41,776 nt of DNA from Methylobacterium aquaticum (GTDB lineage Bacteria > Pseudomonadota > Alphaproteobacteria > Rhizobiales > Beijerinckiaceae): positions 1-41,776 of the forward strand of contig NZ_LABX01000079.1 of NCBI RefSeq assembly GCF_001043915.1. Direction: 5' to 3'. The notes beneath the pieces were generated by a model, which did not search any database, had not been told where the DNA came from, and saw only the letters and a list, made by a program, of their open reading frames with translations. The translations under genes and the position numbers were made by a program. Each line of letters starts with the position of its first letter. Within the stretch, counting starts at the first letter, position 1. This document shows positions 1-7,844 of this stretch, piece by piece.

Positions 1-43
1 GTGTGGGACGGGCAAGGGCGGGTCTTCGGCAATCATGTTGGGG

Positions 44-85
44 GGCGGGGGACCCCGCCGGGACCCGCGTCTCGGACGACGCGGG
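44..85. repeat. Two GC-rich hairpins downstream of the dsbA-like gene
   Basis: Two perfect inverted repeats lie side by side: GGCGGGG (44-50) with CCCCGCC (53-59), and CCCGCGTC (64-71) with GACGCGGG (78-85). A third short one, CGCCGG (152-157) with CCGGCG (160-165), sits just past the stop of the DsbA-like gene. None has a T-run, so calling them terminators is only a guess. No convincing gene is visible in 1-181. Confidence 0.4.
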
Positions 86-181
86 AGCGTCTTGATGTCC
101 GGCGGGCGATCGGCGGGCCTCATAGACCATGCGGCCGGCGCGCGATAGGGGCGCCGGTTCCGGCGAGCCGGGCGGTTAGGC

Positions 182-985
182 TCAGCAGGTGGCGTGGCCG
201 CACTGGCGCACGCCGGCCACCGTCTTGCGGATCGGCTCGACGCCGACGGCACCCGGGATGATCTCGTCGCCGATGATGAAGGCCGGGGTGCCCGACAGGC
301 CGAGCTTGTCGCCGAGGCCGACATTCTCCTGAAGGGCGGCCTGGATCTCGGGGGCCTGCATGTCCTTCTGAAGCTTGGCGAGGTCGAGGCCCATCTCCTT
401 GGCCACCGCGAGCGCCCGCTCGCCGTTCACCCGGCCGCGGCTCTCCAGCAGGCGGGTGTGGTAGTCGAACAGCTTGTCGCCCTTGAGCTGCTGCTTGACG
501 GCGAGCGCGACCTTGCTGGCCTCGAGCGAATCGGGCCCGAGCACGGGGAAGTCGCGCAGGACAACCTTCAGCTTCGGGTCGCCCTTGATCAGGGTCTGGA
601 GGTCGGTGAGCGCCCGCTTGCAGTAGCCGCAATTGTAATCGAAGAACTCGACCAGGGTGACGTCGCCGGCCGGGTTGCCGGCCACGAAGCCGTGCGGCGA
701 GTTGTGCAGGGTGTCGCGGGTTTCCTTGAGGGCGCTGGCCTGGGCGACCTTCTGGGCCTCTTGCTGGCGCTTCTCCAGCTCGGCCATCGCCTCCTGGAGG
801 ATTTCCGGGTTCTTCAGCAGGTAGTCGCGCACGACGCCCTCGATCGCCTGGCGCTGGGCGTCGCTCATCGGGGCCGCCGGGGTGGTGGTCGGCGACTGGG
901 CCTGGGTCGGGACGGAGGCGGCGACGAGGCCCGCGAGGGCGAGAGCGGGCAGAAGGCGGGGCAGGGGCAGCATCGTCGTCCTCAT
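182..985 (-). CDS. DsbA-family (ScsC-like) periplasmic thiol-disulfide oxidoreductase
   Basis: A 267-residue secreted thioredoxin-fold protein predicted to make or isomerise disulfides in the periplasm. The first ~30 residues are a signal peptide (Arg near the start, a Leu/Ala-rich core, then a TQAQS-like cleavage region). A charged helical segment follows (about 40-80, LKNPEILQEAMAELEKR), resembling the N-terminal oligomerisation helices of ScsC/Com1-type proteins. The active site is FFDYNCGYCKRA, so the CXXC is CGYC. The cis-proline loop is SGTPAF near the C-terminus. Two more Cys close the protein (QCGHATC), which is unusual. The ATG at 985 was chosen because it starts exactly at the signal peptide; the frame stays open further upstream. 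The neighbouring gene is divergent, so it is transcribed alone. The exact DsbA subfamily is uncertain. Confidence 0.9.
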   Translation of the reverse strand: MRTTMLPLPRLLPALALAGLVAASVPTQAQSPTTTPAAPMSDAQRQAIEGVVRDYLLKNPEILQEAMAELEKRQQEAQKVAQASALKETRDTLHNSPHGFVAGNPAGDVTLVEFFDYNCGYCKRALTDLQTLIKGDPKLKVVLRDFPVLGPDSLEASKVALAVKQQLKGDKLFDYHTRLLESRGRVNGERALAVAKEMGLDLAKLQKDMQAPEIQAALQENVGLGDKLGLSGTPAFIIGDEIIPGAVGVEPIRKTVAGVRQCGHATC

Positions 986-1173
986 CGGGGGTCGTCCACC
1001 GTCGGTGGCGCACAATCCTGGCGCGGTCCTTGGGCCTCCGGTTAGGCGGTTTCGCGGCGGCCTTGTCAAATCACGCCTGCGCTGGCCATGGGGCGCAATG
1101 TCGGCGAAATCCCGCTAAGGGCGGGGGCGCACCCGTTCCCAGGTTTCCCGTGCCCCATTTCCCGAGGCCCGCC

Positions 1174-2340
1174 ATGTCCGATCCCGCCTCCCCGGTCTCC
1201 CGCCGCGCCGCCCGCGTCGCGCCCTTCCTGGCGATGGACGTGCTCGCCGCCGCGGCCCGGCGCGAGCGGCAGGGCGACAGCGTGGTGCATATGGAAGTGG
1301 GCCAGCCCTCGGCCCCGGCCCCGAAGCCCGCCATCGCGGCGGCGCAGAGCGCGCTCGCCTCCGGCCGCATCCCCTATACCGAGGCGCTCGGCATCGCCCC
1401 CTTGCGCGAGCGCATCGCGCGCCACTATGCCGACGCCTACGGGGTCTCGGTGGCGCCGGAGCGGGTCGTCGTCACCACCGGCTCCTCGGCGGGCTTCGTC
1501 CTCGCTTTCCTCAGCCTGTTCGATGCCGGCGGGCGCGTCGCCATCGCGGCGCCCGGCTATCCGGCCTATCGCTCGGTGCTCCAGGCGGTCGACCTCGAGC
1601 CGGTGGGCCTGACCCTGCGCGCCGAGGACGGCTTCGTGCCGACCGCCGCCAGCCTTCGCGCCGCCCATGCCGCCGCGCCGCTCGCCGGCCTGCTGGCGAT
1701 GAGCCCGGCCAACCCGTCCGGCACCATGATCGACGAGGCGGGCCTGCGCGCGCTGGCGACGGCCTGCCGGGCGATGAACCTGCGCTTCATCTCCGACGAG
1801 ATCTATCACGGCCTGACCTACGGCGTACCGGCGGCGACGGCGTTGGCGGTCGATCCCGATGCGGTCGTCATCAACTCGTTCTCGAAATATTATTGCATGA
1901 CCGGCTGGCGCATCGGCTGGATGGTGGTGCCGGATGCCCTGGTGCGGCCGATCGAGCGGCTGGCCCAGAACCTCTACATTTCGGCGCCCTACCTGTCGCA
2001 GGTCGCCGCGCTCGCCGCCTTCGACGCCACCGAGGAACTGGAACTGGTGAAGGCCGACTATGCCCGGGCCCGCGCGCTTCTGCTGGCCGAACTGCCGGGC
2101 CTCGGCCTCGGCGACGTGCATCCGGCCGACGGCGCCTTCTACCTCTACGCCGACATCGCCCGGCTCACCAACGATTCGATCGGCTTCTGCCGCCGCATGC
2201 TCGACGAGGCCGGCGTCGCGGCGACTCCGGGCCTGGATTTCGACCCGGAGGCCGGCGCCCACCACCTGCGCCTCTCCTTCGCCGGCGGCGAGGCCGAGGC
2301 GCGGGAGGCGGTGCGGCGGCTCAAGGGCTGGCTTCGCTGA
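1174..2340 (+). CDS. PLP-dependent class I/II aminotransferase
   Basis: A 388-residue fold-type I aminotransferase, transferring an amino group between an amino acid and a 2-oxo acid in the cytoplasm. The family pattern is complete: HMEVGQPS near the N-terminus, SPANPSGTM in the cofactor-binding region, SDEIYHGLTYG with the Asp that contacts the pyridine nitrogen, and SFSKYYCMTGWRIGW, where Lys238 should form the Schiff base. The late Arg in HLRLSFAGG would bind the substrate carboxylate. The ATG at 1174 is preferred over earlier in-frame codons because family homology begins about 20 residues later. Substrate cannot be read from sequence; aspartate/aromatic or alanine-type are the usual options. 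A SAM methyltransferase follows 41 bases downstream and may be cotranscribed. Confidence 0.9.
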   Translation: MSDPASPVSRRAARVAPFLAMDVLAAAARRERQGDSVVHMEVGQPSAPAPKPAIAAAQSALASGRIPYTEALGIAPLRERIARHYADAYGVSVAPERVVVTTGSSAGFVLAFLSLFDAGGRVAIAAPGYPAYRSVLQAVDLEPVGLTLRAEDGFVPTAASLRAAHAAAPLAGLLAMSPANPSGTMIDEAGLRALATACRAMNLRFISDEIYHGLTYGVPAATALAVDPDAVVINSFSKYYCMTGWRIGWMVVPDALVRPIERLAQNLYISAPYLSQVAALAAFDATEELELVKADYARARALLLAELPGLGLGDVHPADGAFYLYADIARLTNDSIGFCRRMLDEAGVAATPGLDFDPEAGAHHLRLSFAGGEAEAREAVRRLKGWLR

Positions 2341-2381
2341 TCGGGGGCTGATCGGGGCTTTGGCTGATCGGAGGACCACGC

Positions 2382-3152
2382 ATGAGTGACCTGCACCCTG
2401 CCGCCGCGACCGGCTTCGCCTCGGGCGCCGAGACCTATGCCCGCGGCCGGCCCGACTACCCGGCGGCGCTCGGCGCCTGGCTGCGCGATGCCCTCCGGCT
2501 CGGGCCCGGTCGCCGGGTCGCCGATCTCGGCGCCGGCACCGGCAAGTTCACCCGCCTTCTCGCCGCCACCGGGGCCGCCGTGACCGCGATCGAGCCGGTC
2601 GACGCCATGCGGGCGCAGCTTGCCGCGTCGCTCCCCGACGTGGCGGCGCTGGCCGGCTCGGCCGAGGCGATGCCGTTGCCCGAGGGGCACCTCGACGCTC
2701 TGGTCTGCGCCCAGGCGTTCCACTGGTTCTCGACACGAGCGGCGCTCGCCGAGATCCGCCGGGTTCTGACGGTCGGCGGACGGCTCGGCCTCGTCTGGAA
2801 CGTGCGCGACGATGCGACGCCGTGGGTGGCGGAACTGACCGCGATCATGAACGCCCACGAGGGCGACGCACCGCGCTACCACACGGGCGCGTGGCGGGCG
2901 CTGTTTCCCGCCGCAGGTTTCGGGCCGCTGCACGAGGCGTCCTTCCCCCACGGCCATACCGGCGCCCCGGAGCGGGTGATCCTCGACCGTACCCTGTCGG
3001 TCAGCTTCATCGCGGCGTTGCCGGAGGCGGAGCGGGCGCGGGTGGCCGAGCAGGTTCGTGCCCTGATCGCCCGGACCCCGGACCTGGCCGGCCGGGCCGA
3101 GGTGACGTTTCCGTACCGGACGCATGTGTCTTGGTGCGAGCGGGTCGCCTGA
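2382..3152 (+). CDS. Class I SAM-dependent methyltransferase
   Basis: A 256-residue cytoplasmic methyltransferase of the Methyltransf_11/UbiE-like group. Motif I is VADLGAGTGKFT (about residues 46-57). An acidic residue ends the next strand (AIEPVDAM), and the post-motif region FHWFSTRAALAEIRRVL is typical of this family. A GGAGGA ribosome site lies about 6 bases before the ATG. The N-terminal segment (ATGFASGAETYARGRPDYP) is the one seen in many small-molecule methyltransferases annotated only as family members. The substrate is unknown. The short spacer before it carries three imperfect copies of GCTGATCGG, probably without significance. Its 3' end faces the PhnB-like gene only 13 bases away, so the two operons are convergent. 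Confidence 0.85.
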   Translation: MSDLHPAAATGFASGAETYARGRPDYPAALGAWLRDALRLGPGRRVADLGAGTGKFTRLLAATGAAVTAIEPVDAMRAQLAASLPDVAALAGSAEAMPLPEGHLDALVCAQAFHWFSTRAALAEIRRVLTVGGRLGLVWNVRDDATPWVAELTAIMNAHEGDAPRYHTGAWRALFPAAGFGPLHEASFPHGHTGAPERVILDRTLSVSFIAALPEAERARVAEQVRALIARTPDLAGRAEVTFPYRTHVSWCERVA

Positions 3153-3165
3153 GAAGGATGGTCTC

Positions 3166-3642
3166 TCAGGCCCGTGCCGCCCGCTCCAGCGCCGCCACGT
3201 CGAGCCTGACCATGCCCTGCATCGCGGAAAACACCCGGGCGGCGACGGCCGGGTCCGGGTCGGCCAGCAGGCGCGGCAGGATCTCGGGGACGATCTGCCA
3301 CGGCACGCCCCAGCGGTCGCGCAGCCAGCCGCACTGGATCTCGCTGCCGCCTCCGGCGAGCAGCCCGTCCCACACACGATCGACCTCGTTCTGGTCCAGG
3401 CAGTTCACGGCGATCGAGGCGGCGGTGCCGTACTCGGCGGGACTGCCAGCGTTCAGCGCCTGGAAGCTCTGCCCGCCGAGCGTGAAGTTCACCAGGAGCG
3501 CGTCGCCGGGTTCGCCCCCGGGCCAGGGACCCGGGGCGCGCAAGATTGGCCCGAGCTGCGAGCCCGGCACGAGGGAAACATAGGTGCGTGCCGCGTCCTC
3601 GGCCTCGCGCGCGAACCACAGGCAGGTGCTGACGGTCGTCAT
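3166..3642 (-). CDS. PhnB-like VOC-family protein (3-demethylubiquinone methyltransferase-like fold)
   Basis: A 158-residue protein of the PhnB/glyoxalase (vicinal oxygen chelate) superfamily. It begins with the typical TTVSTCLWFAREAEDAARTY and ends with the conserved RWGVPWQIVPEIL followed by a helix (ARVFSAMQGMVRLDVAALERA). Members are often mis-named 3-demethylubiquinone 3-methyltransferase; they lack a SAM-binding motif and their substrate is unknown. A GGAG ribosome site precedes the ATG. It is the last gene of the minus-strand operon yciI, sigma factor, VOC, SRPBCC remnant, phnB-like, and lies 17 bases after the stop of the remnant. Families of this kind commonly travel with SigJ-type ECF sigma factors. 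Confidence 0.85.
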   Translation of the reverse strand: MTTVSTCLWFAREAEDAARTYVSLVPGSQLGPILRAPGPWPGGEPGDALLVNFTLGGQSFQALNAGSPAEYGTAASIAVNCLDQNEVDRVWDGLLAGGGSEIQCGWLRDRWGVPWQIVPEILPRLLADPDPAVAARVFSAMQGMVRLDVAALERAARA

Positions 3643-3659
3643 GATGTGTCTCCGGTCGG

Positions 3660-3848
3660 TCAGAGCCGGGCGACGAGGTCGGCGAGCTGGTCGGCGCAGC
3701 GGCCCCAGCCGTCATGGAAGCCCATCGCCTCGTGGGTGGCCCGGTCGTCTTCGGTCCAGTGCCGCGCCAGGGCGGTGTCGCGCGTGGCGCCACCCTCGGG
3801 CGTGAAGGTGATGATGCCGGTGAAGAACGGCTTGGCGGCCGGCTCAGC
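3660..3848 (-). pseudogene. SRPBCC (AHSA1-type) C-terminal remnant
   Basis: The minus-strand frame reads through about 62 codons that match only the C-terminal third of an AHSA1/SRPBCC protein: AEPAAKPFFTGIITFTPEGG, then RHWTEDDRATHEAMGF, HDGWGRCADQLADL and a stop at 3660. Intact relatives are about 150-160 residues, so the N-terminal 90-100 residues are missing. The frame is closed by a stop just upstream, inside the end of the VOC gene, and has no ATG, GTG or TTG before the conserved part. It overlaps the VOC stop codon by a few bases in a different frame, as expected after an internal deletion joined the two genes. It could be translated only by unusual initiation or reinitiation; most likely it is dead. 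Confidence 0.8.
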
Positions 3849-4269
3849 GCTTCTGCTGGTTCATCGCCCAGACCACACCGAAGGGGTCACGCAGCTGGCC
3901 GTAGCGGTCGCCCCAGAACATCTCGGCCGGCGGCATCACGGCGGTGGCGCCGGCCGCGACGGCCCGGGCATAGCGGGCGTCGATGTCCTCGACCATCAGC
4001 GTCAGGGTGAAAGCCTGCGGAGCTTGCAGCGCACAGCCATGCTCCGGAAAGGCGTCGCTCAGCATCAGCGACGAGCCATTGACGTGAAGATGCACGTGCG
4101 GTGTCCGTCCCTGCTCGTCCACCGGCAAGGCGCCGACGATCGCGGCGCCGAAGGCGCGGGTGTAGAAGTCGGCCGCCTTCAGGGCGCCGTCCACCGTCAG
4201 GTAGGCAACGAGGCCGCCCTTCACCGGCGCGACCGCGTCGGACAGGTGCATGGGAGTTTCATCGCTCAT
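3844..4269 (-). CDS. VOC-family (glyoxalase/bleomycin-resistance-like) protein
   Basis: A 141-residue protein with the paired beta-alpha-beta-beta-beta modules of the VOC superfamily: VAYLTVDGALKAADFYTRAF, then HVHLHVNGSSLMLSDAFPEHG, and the second module ending WGDRYGQLRDPFGVVWAMN. This subgroup is frequently encoded beside ECF sigma factors with YciI and SRPBCC genes; substrate unknown. The ATG at 4269 was chosen because GGAGAGG lies just before it; upstream in-frame codons give a non-homologous Arg-rich extension. It begins 83 bases after the sigma gene stop in the same operon. Its last codons run into the SRPBCC remnant, so the final residues (MNQQKR) may lie at a deletion junction. Confidence 0.88.
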   Translation of the reverse strand: MSDETPMHLSDAVAPVKGGLVAYLTVDGALKAADFYTRAFGAAIVGALPVDEQGRTPHVHLHVNGSSLMLSDAFPEHGCALQAPQAFTLTLMVEDIDARYARAVAAGATAVMPPAEMFWGDRYGQLRDPFGVVWAMNQQKR

Positions 4270-4352
4270 CGGGTCCTCTCCTCGGTCGAGCCGGTTTCGG
4301 CCGCGGCCTCGCTGCAAGGACGGGCGGCCCGGCCGCGCCCCGACAGCCCCCC

Positions 4353-5678
4353 TCAAATTTTTTCGCTTTCTGCGGCGCCGGTCCCGGCCAGCCGGTCGAG
4401 CTGGGAGCGGAGATGCGCAGCCTCGGCCGGGGTGCCGGCCAGCGCGATCGCCCGCCTCATCGCCTCCCGCGCCTCCCCGTTCCGGCCGAGCTGCATCAGC
4501 AGCGCGCCGCGCAGGCCGTGGAAGTGGACATAGCTTTGAAGCGGCCCGGCCAGGGGCTCGACGAGGGCGAGCCCGGCCTCCGGTCCGGCGACCTTGGCGG
4601 TCGCGACGGCCCGGTTGAGGGTGACGACCGGCGAGGGCTGCATCCGCTCCAGCGCCGCGTAGAGCGCGTCGATCCCGGCCCAGTCGGTCTCCTGGGGCCG
4701 GCGCGCGCGGGCATGCAGGGCGGCGATCGCGGCCTGGACCTGGTAGGGGCCGGGCCTGCGGTGGCGCATCGCCTTGTCGACGAGGGCCAGCCCCTCGGCG
4801 ATCATCGGGCGCCGCCAGAGCCCGCGATCCTGATCCTCCAGCAGGACGATCTCGCCATCGGCGTCGACGCGCGCCGGCGACCGGGCGTGCTGGAGCAGCA
4901 TCAGGGCGAGGAGCCCCATCACCTCCGGGTCGGTGGAAAACAACCGCAGGAGCAGGCGGCCGAGGCGGATCGCCTCGTCGCAGAGGACGGACCGCTCCGA
5001 GCCGGTCGCGGCCGAGTAGCCGGCATTGAAGACGAGGTAGAGCATCGCCGAGACGGCGGCGAGCCGCTCCACCCGCTCCACGGCCCCGGGCGCCCCATAC
5101 GGCACCGCGCTGCGGGCGATGCGGGCCTTGGCGCGGGTGATCCGCTGCTCCATCGCCGCCTCCGAGACCAGGAAGGCGCGGGCGATGCGCGCGACGGACA
5201 GCCCGGCGACGATGCGCAGCGCCAGCGCGATCTGCTGCGTGACGGGCAGGTCCGGATGGCAGCAGATGAACAAGAGCCGCAGGATCTCGTCGCGGTAGAC
5301 CTGCGCGTCGATCGCCTCGGCGAGCGGCGTCTCCGCATCCTCCAGATCCGACAGCCCCAGGTTTGACAGTCCTGGGTCCGACAGCCCCTGATCGGACACG
5401 GCCCGTTCCGGCAGCCCGTCGTCGGCCGGCAACGGCACCTGGCGGGCAAGGCGCCGTCGTCCGTCGAGGGCAGCGTTTCGCCCGACGAGGATCAGCCAGG
5501 CCGCCACGTCCCGCGGCGGCCCGGTCCGGGGCCAGGTGCGCAAGGCCCGCAGGCTCGCCTCCTGGAACGCCTCCTCGGCGGTATCGAGATCGCGAAACAC
5601 CCGCAGCAGGGCGGAGATCACCCGTGGCCGGGCCGCGGCGAGGGATGACGCCAGCCAGACGGCCTCGGGCGAGGTCAC
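4353..5678 (-). CDS. ECF sigma factor, SigJ/DUF6596 type
   Basis: A 441-residue alternative sigma factor. Region 2 is near the N-terminus (AAARPRVISALLRVFRDLDTAEEAFQEASLRAL, where the EEAFQEA helix contacts core polymerase). The helix-turn-helix of region 4 is at about 135-190 (LFICCHPDLPVTQQIALALRIVAGLSVARIARAFLVSEAAM). A long C-terminal extension follows (FNAGYSAATGSERSVLCDEAIRLGRLL, then TPR-like helices), as in the DUF6596 group, whose tail is thought to replace an anti-sigma partner. The GTG at 5678 is preferred because GAGG lies 5 bases upstream; GTG 5684 is the alternative. It follows the yciI stop directly, so the two are translationally coupled. The likely role is control of its own operon; the signal is unknown. 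Confidence 0.88.
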   Translation of the reverse strand: MTSPEAVWLASSLAAARPRVISALLRVFRDLDTAEEAFQEASLRALRTWPRTGPPRDVAAWLILVGRNAALDGRRRLARQVPLPADDGLPERAVSDQGLSDPGLSNLGLSDLEDAETPLAEAIDAQVYRDEILRLLFICCHPDLPVTQQIALALRIVAGLSVARIARAFLVSEAAMEQRITRAKARIARSAVPYGAPGAVERVERLAAVSAMLYLVFNAGYSAATGSERSVLCDEAIRLGRLLLRLFSTDPEVMGLLALMLLQHARSPARVDADGEIVLLEDQDRGLWRRPMIAEGLALVDKAMRHRRPGPYQVQAAIAALHARARRPQETDWAGIDALYAALERMQPSPVVTLNRAVATAKVAGPEAGLALVEPLAGPLQSYVHFHGLRGALLMQLGRNGEAREAMRRAIALAGTPAEAAHLRSQLDRLAGTGAAESEKI

Positions 5679-5685
5679 GCTCACC

Positions 5686-6078
5686 TCAGCCCGCCGCCGG
5701 TCGGGCGAGGGGCGGGCGCGGGTCGGGATTGTAGAGGAGGACCGGTCGCAGCTCATAGGCCCCGCCCGGATTGGCGGCGGCGAGGTCGCGGGCGATGCCC
5801 AGAGCCTCGTCGAGGTCGGCGACGTCGACGACGTAGAACCCGAGCAACTGCTCCTTGGTCTCGGCGAAAGGGCCATCGATGACCAGGGGCGGCTCGCTCG
5901 CCTTGCGCAGGGTCGTGGCGGCGGTGGTCGGCAGCAGCCGCAGCGACGGGCCGAGCTTGCCATCCCGCTCCAGCCGCGCATGCACCCGGCCGAGCCGCTC
6001 CATCACCGCATCGTCCTCCGCCGCGCTCCAGGCTGCGACGACATCCTCGTCCTTGTAGCACAGGATGGCGTAGAGCAT
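5686..6078 (-). CDS. YciI-family (DGPF domain) protein
   Basis: A 130-residue ferredoxin-like-fold protein of the YciI/DGPF family. It starts MLYAILCYKDED and carries the family signature VIDGPFAETKEQLLGFYVVD, followed by the C-terminal pattern ALGIARDLAAANPGG and YELRPVLLY. These proteins are small oligomers that copurify with or neighbour ECF sigma factors of the SigJ type; a biochemical role in this setting has not been settled. It is the first gene of the operon and its stop (5686-5688) lies a few bases before the sigma start, so expression should be tightly linked. The last residues (PDPRPPLARPAAG) are a Pro/Ala tail. Confidence 0.88.
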   Translation of the reverse strand: MLYAILCYKDEDVVAAWSAAEDDAVMERLGRVHARLERDGKLGPSLRLLPTTAATTLRKASEPPLVIDGPFAETKEQLLGFYVVDVADLDEALGIARDLAAANPGGAYELRPVLLYNPDPRPPLARPAAG

Positions 6079-6169
6079 GGTCGATCCCTCCCTCGTCCCA
6101 GGACGCGCGACGCGGCCCGGATCCGACCAGGATCGCCGAAAAATCACCCCGCCGCGAGCTGGTCCCGGT

Positions 6170-7498
6170 TCAGGGCCGGGCCAGGGCGTCGGCCGCGGCC
6201 ACCATCGTCTTGGCGGCGGCTTCGAAGGACTGGAACGCCGGGATCGCCGTGTCCCAGGCGTTGCGTCCCAGGGCCTCGGCCATGGCGGCGGCATGGCGGT
6301 GGGCCTCGGCGCCGGCCGCGACGAGCCGGGCGGCGGCCGGATCGGTGGGGTCGACCCCCATCTCGGTTGCGGCGTCGCGGAAGGGCGGCACCGCCGCACC
6401 GACCGGCCCGAGCCCGACCAGCGCCGCCGCCAGGCGACGCTTCCACATCGCCATATCGGCCGGCAGGCGCACCAGCGCATAGGCCGGCAGGCCGCGGGCG
6501 GCGCCGTCTTCCAGCGCCTCCTGCGCCGCCGTCTCGGCCCGCAGCAGGATCGCCATCAGCCCGTCGATCTCGGCGCTGGTCTTCTGCGCCTTGCCGGCCA
6601 CCTGCTGCACGCCCGCGGAGATCTCGGCGGTCGCGGCCTCCTGCTGGCCCAGCACGTCGGCGAGCGCCCGGACGCCTTCCGCCGAGCGCGCCACCGCCTC
6701 GCCCTCCTGCACCACCCGGGCCTCGACCCGGGCGACCGCGGCGGTGCCGCCGGCCACGGCGTGTCGGCTCTCGGCCACGGCAGCCTGGATCGCCGCGAGT
6801 TCCTGGAGGAGCACCGCCAGCCGGCCGCGGATCTGCTCCGTCGCCCGGGCGGTCTGGCCGGACAGCTGCTTGACCTCCGCCGCGACCACCGCGAAGCCGC
6901 GCCCCGCTTCGCCGGCCCGGGCCGCCTCGATGGTGGCGTTGAGGGCGAGCAGGTTGGTCTGGCTCGAGATCGCCTCGATCGTGCCGGCCATCTCCTGGAT
7001 CTGGAGGGCAGCGCCCTCGAAGCCGGTCAGGCGCTGTTCGATCTGCCCGGCATGGGTCTCGATCGCCGCCATGGTGCGGCTCGCCTCGCGCATGTCCGCC
7101 GCGCAGGCGGCGATCCCGCTGGTCGCCTGCTCGGCAACACTGGCGCTGGCCTGCGAGCGGCCGGCCAGCTCCCGGGTCGAGGCCGCCACCTGCTCGACCG
7201 CTGCCGCCATGGCGCGGGTCTGCCCGGCAATCTCGTTCGCGTCGTGCGTCATCCAGCCGAGGACGGTGGCGGCCTCCGAGGCTTCAGCCGCGATGCGCGC
7301 CGCGCTGCCGAGAGTTGATGCGGCACTTTGTCGCATCTGGCCGAGCAGGCGCCCGAGTGCGCTCGCGAGCCGGCCACTCCCCGGTTCGACTCCCGTCGCT
7401 CCGGCCCGGTCGACCAGACCGGCGAGCCGATCCTCCACCATCTCGGGGGTCTCGACGGGAGCCAGCGCGGGGGCGGAGCGGGAGCGGGAGCGGAACAT
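6170..7498 (-). CDS. Soluble methyl-accepting chemotaxis protein
   Basis: A 442-residue cytoplasmic chemoreceptor. No hydrophobic segment long enough to cross the membrane is visible. The centre is a long coiled coil rich in Ala and Glu. Its hairpin tip is conserved (about residues 173-210, containing [20 protein letters not shown] and [15 protein letters not shown]), which contacts CheA and CheW. After the signalling coil there is an extra helical C-terminal domain of about 120 residues ([14 protein letters not shown], later [18 protein letters not shown]) that resembles the four-helix CZB zinc-binding domain but lacks the clear His-xx-Trp start. Sensing may therefore be through this C-terminal part. 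No good ribosome site precedes the ATG at 7498, so the start is less certain than the family call. No che genes are nearby. Confidence 0.85.
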   Translation of the reverse strand: MFRSRSRSAPALAPVETPEMVEDRLAGLVDRAGATGVEPGSGRLASALGRLLGQMRQSAASTLGSAARIAAEASEAATVLGWMTHDANEIAGQTRAMAAAVEQVAASTRELAGRSQASASVAEQATSGIAACAADMREASRTMAAIETHAGQIEQRLTGFEGAALQIQEMAGTIEAISSQTNLLALNATIEAARAGEAGRGFAVVAAEVKQLSGQTARATEQIRGRLAVLLQELAAIQAAVAESRHAVAGGTAAVARVEARVVQEGEAVARSAEGVRALADVLGQQEAATAEISAGVQQVAGKAQKTSAEIDGLMAILLRAETAAQEALEDGAARGLPAYALVRLPADMAMWKRRLAAALVGLGPVGAAVPPFRDAATEMGVDPTDPAAARLVAAGAEAHRHAAAMAEALGRNAWDTAIPAFQSFEAAAKTMVAAADALARP

Positions 7499-7713
7499 GG
7501 CGGCAACTCACAGGAGGTGGCGTTGATTTCCGGCAAGTCCCGTATCCGTTCCGTTAACACGCCGCCTCCACATGACGTGTAGCACGTTACGTTACGGCGT
7601 TTTCCGCGTCCGGTTCGATGCCGGGTCCCATAACGCCGTCGTCTAAACCGTTTTCACAGCCTCGGCCGATCGGGGTGTTGCAATGCGGTTGCATCCCGAC
7701 TTCGCCTCGTCAA

Positions 7714-7750
7714 GCGGCCAGCCGCGGCGTGCTGGAGCGCGGCTGGCCGC
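7714..7750 (-). terminator. Hairpin downstream of rne (distal)
   Basis: A perfect 13-base inverted repeat, GCGGCCAGCCGCG (7714-7726) and CGCGGCTGGCCGC (7738-7750), with an 11-base loop. It lies after rne on the minus strand. No T-run follows, so it is either a factor-assisted terminator, an RNA 3' stabiliser or a member of a repeat family. Confidence 0.5.
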
Positions 7751-7763
7751 AACGCCTCAAAGA

Positions 7764-7791
7764 CGCGGGACGGGCTGAAGCCCGTCCCGCG
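7764..7791 (-). terminator. Hairpin downstream of rne (proximal)
   Basis: A perfect 12-base inverted repeat, CGCGGGACGGGC (7764-7775) and GCCCGTCCCGCG (7780-7791), closed by a four-base loop, about 53 bases after the rne stop. This is the strongest structure in the region and the most likely 3' end of the rne transcript, although a U-tract is missing on both strands. Confidence 0.55.
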
Positions 7792-7844
7792 AGCGGACAT
7801 ACGACGTCTGCCTGGTCGCGCCCTGATGCCGCACTCGTCGTCGC

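Larger units (their letters stand above)
7499..7844. other. Intergenic region between rne and the chemoreceptor gene
   Basis: No protein-coding gene is convincing in these 346 bases. The half next to rne holds two very stable hairpins described separately. The half next to the chemoreceptor (about 7500-7620) should hold that gene's promoter; an ACGT-rich patch (CACGTTACGTTACG, near 7585) is present but I cannot assign a promoter or operator to it. Confidence 0.5.

Noticed and set aside
1..261. Short plus-strand frame at the window start
   Set aside because: Arg/Pro/Gly-rich, overlaps the C-terminus of the DsbA-like gene on the other strand and lacks a ribosome site.
2334..2375. Three near-copies of GCTGATCGG before the methyltransferase gene
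   Set aside because: Short, partly inside the aminotransferase end, and not palindromic; more likely chance or slippage than an operator.
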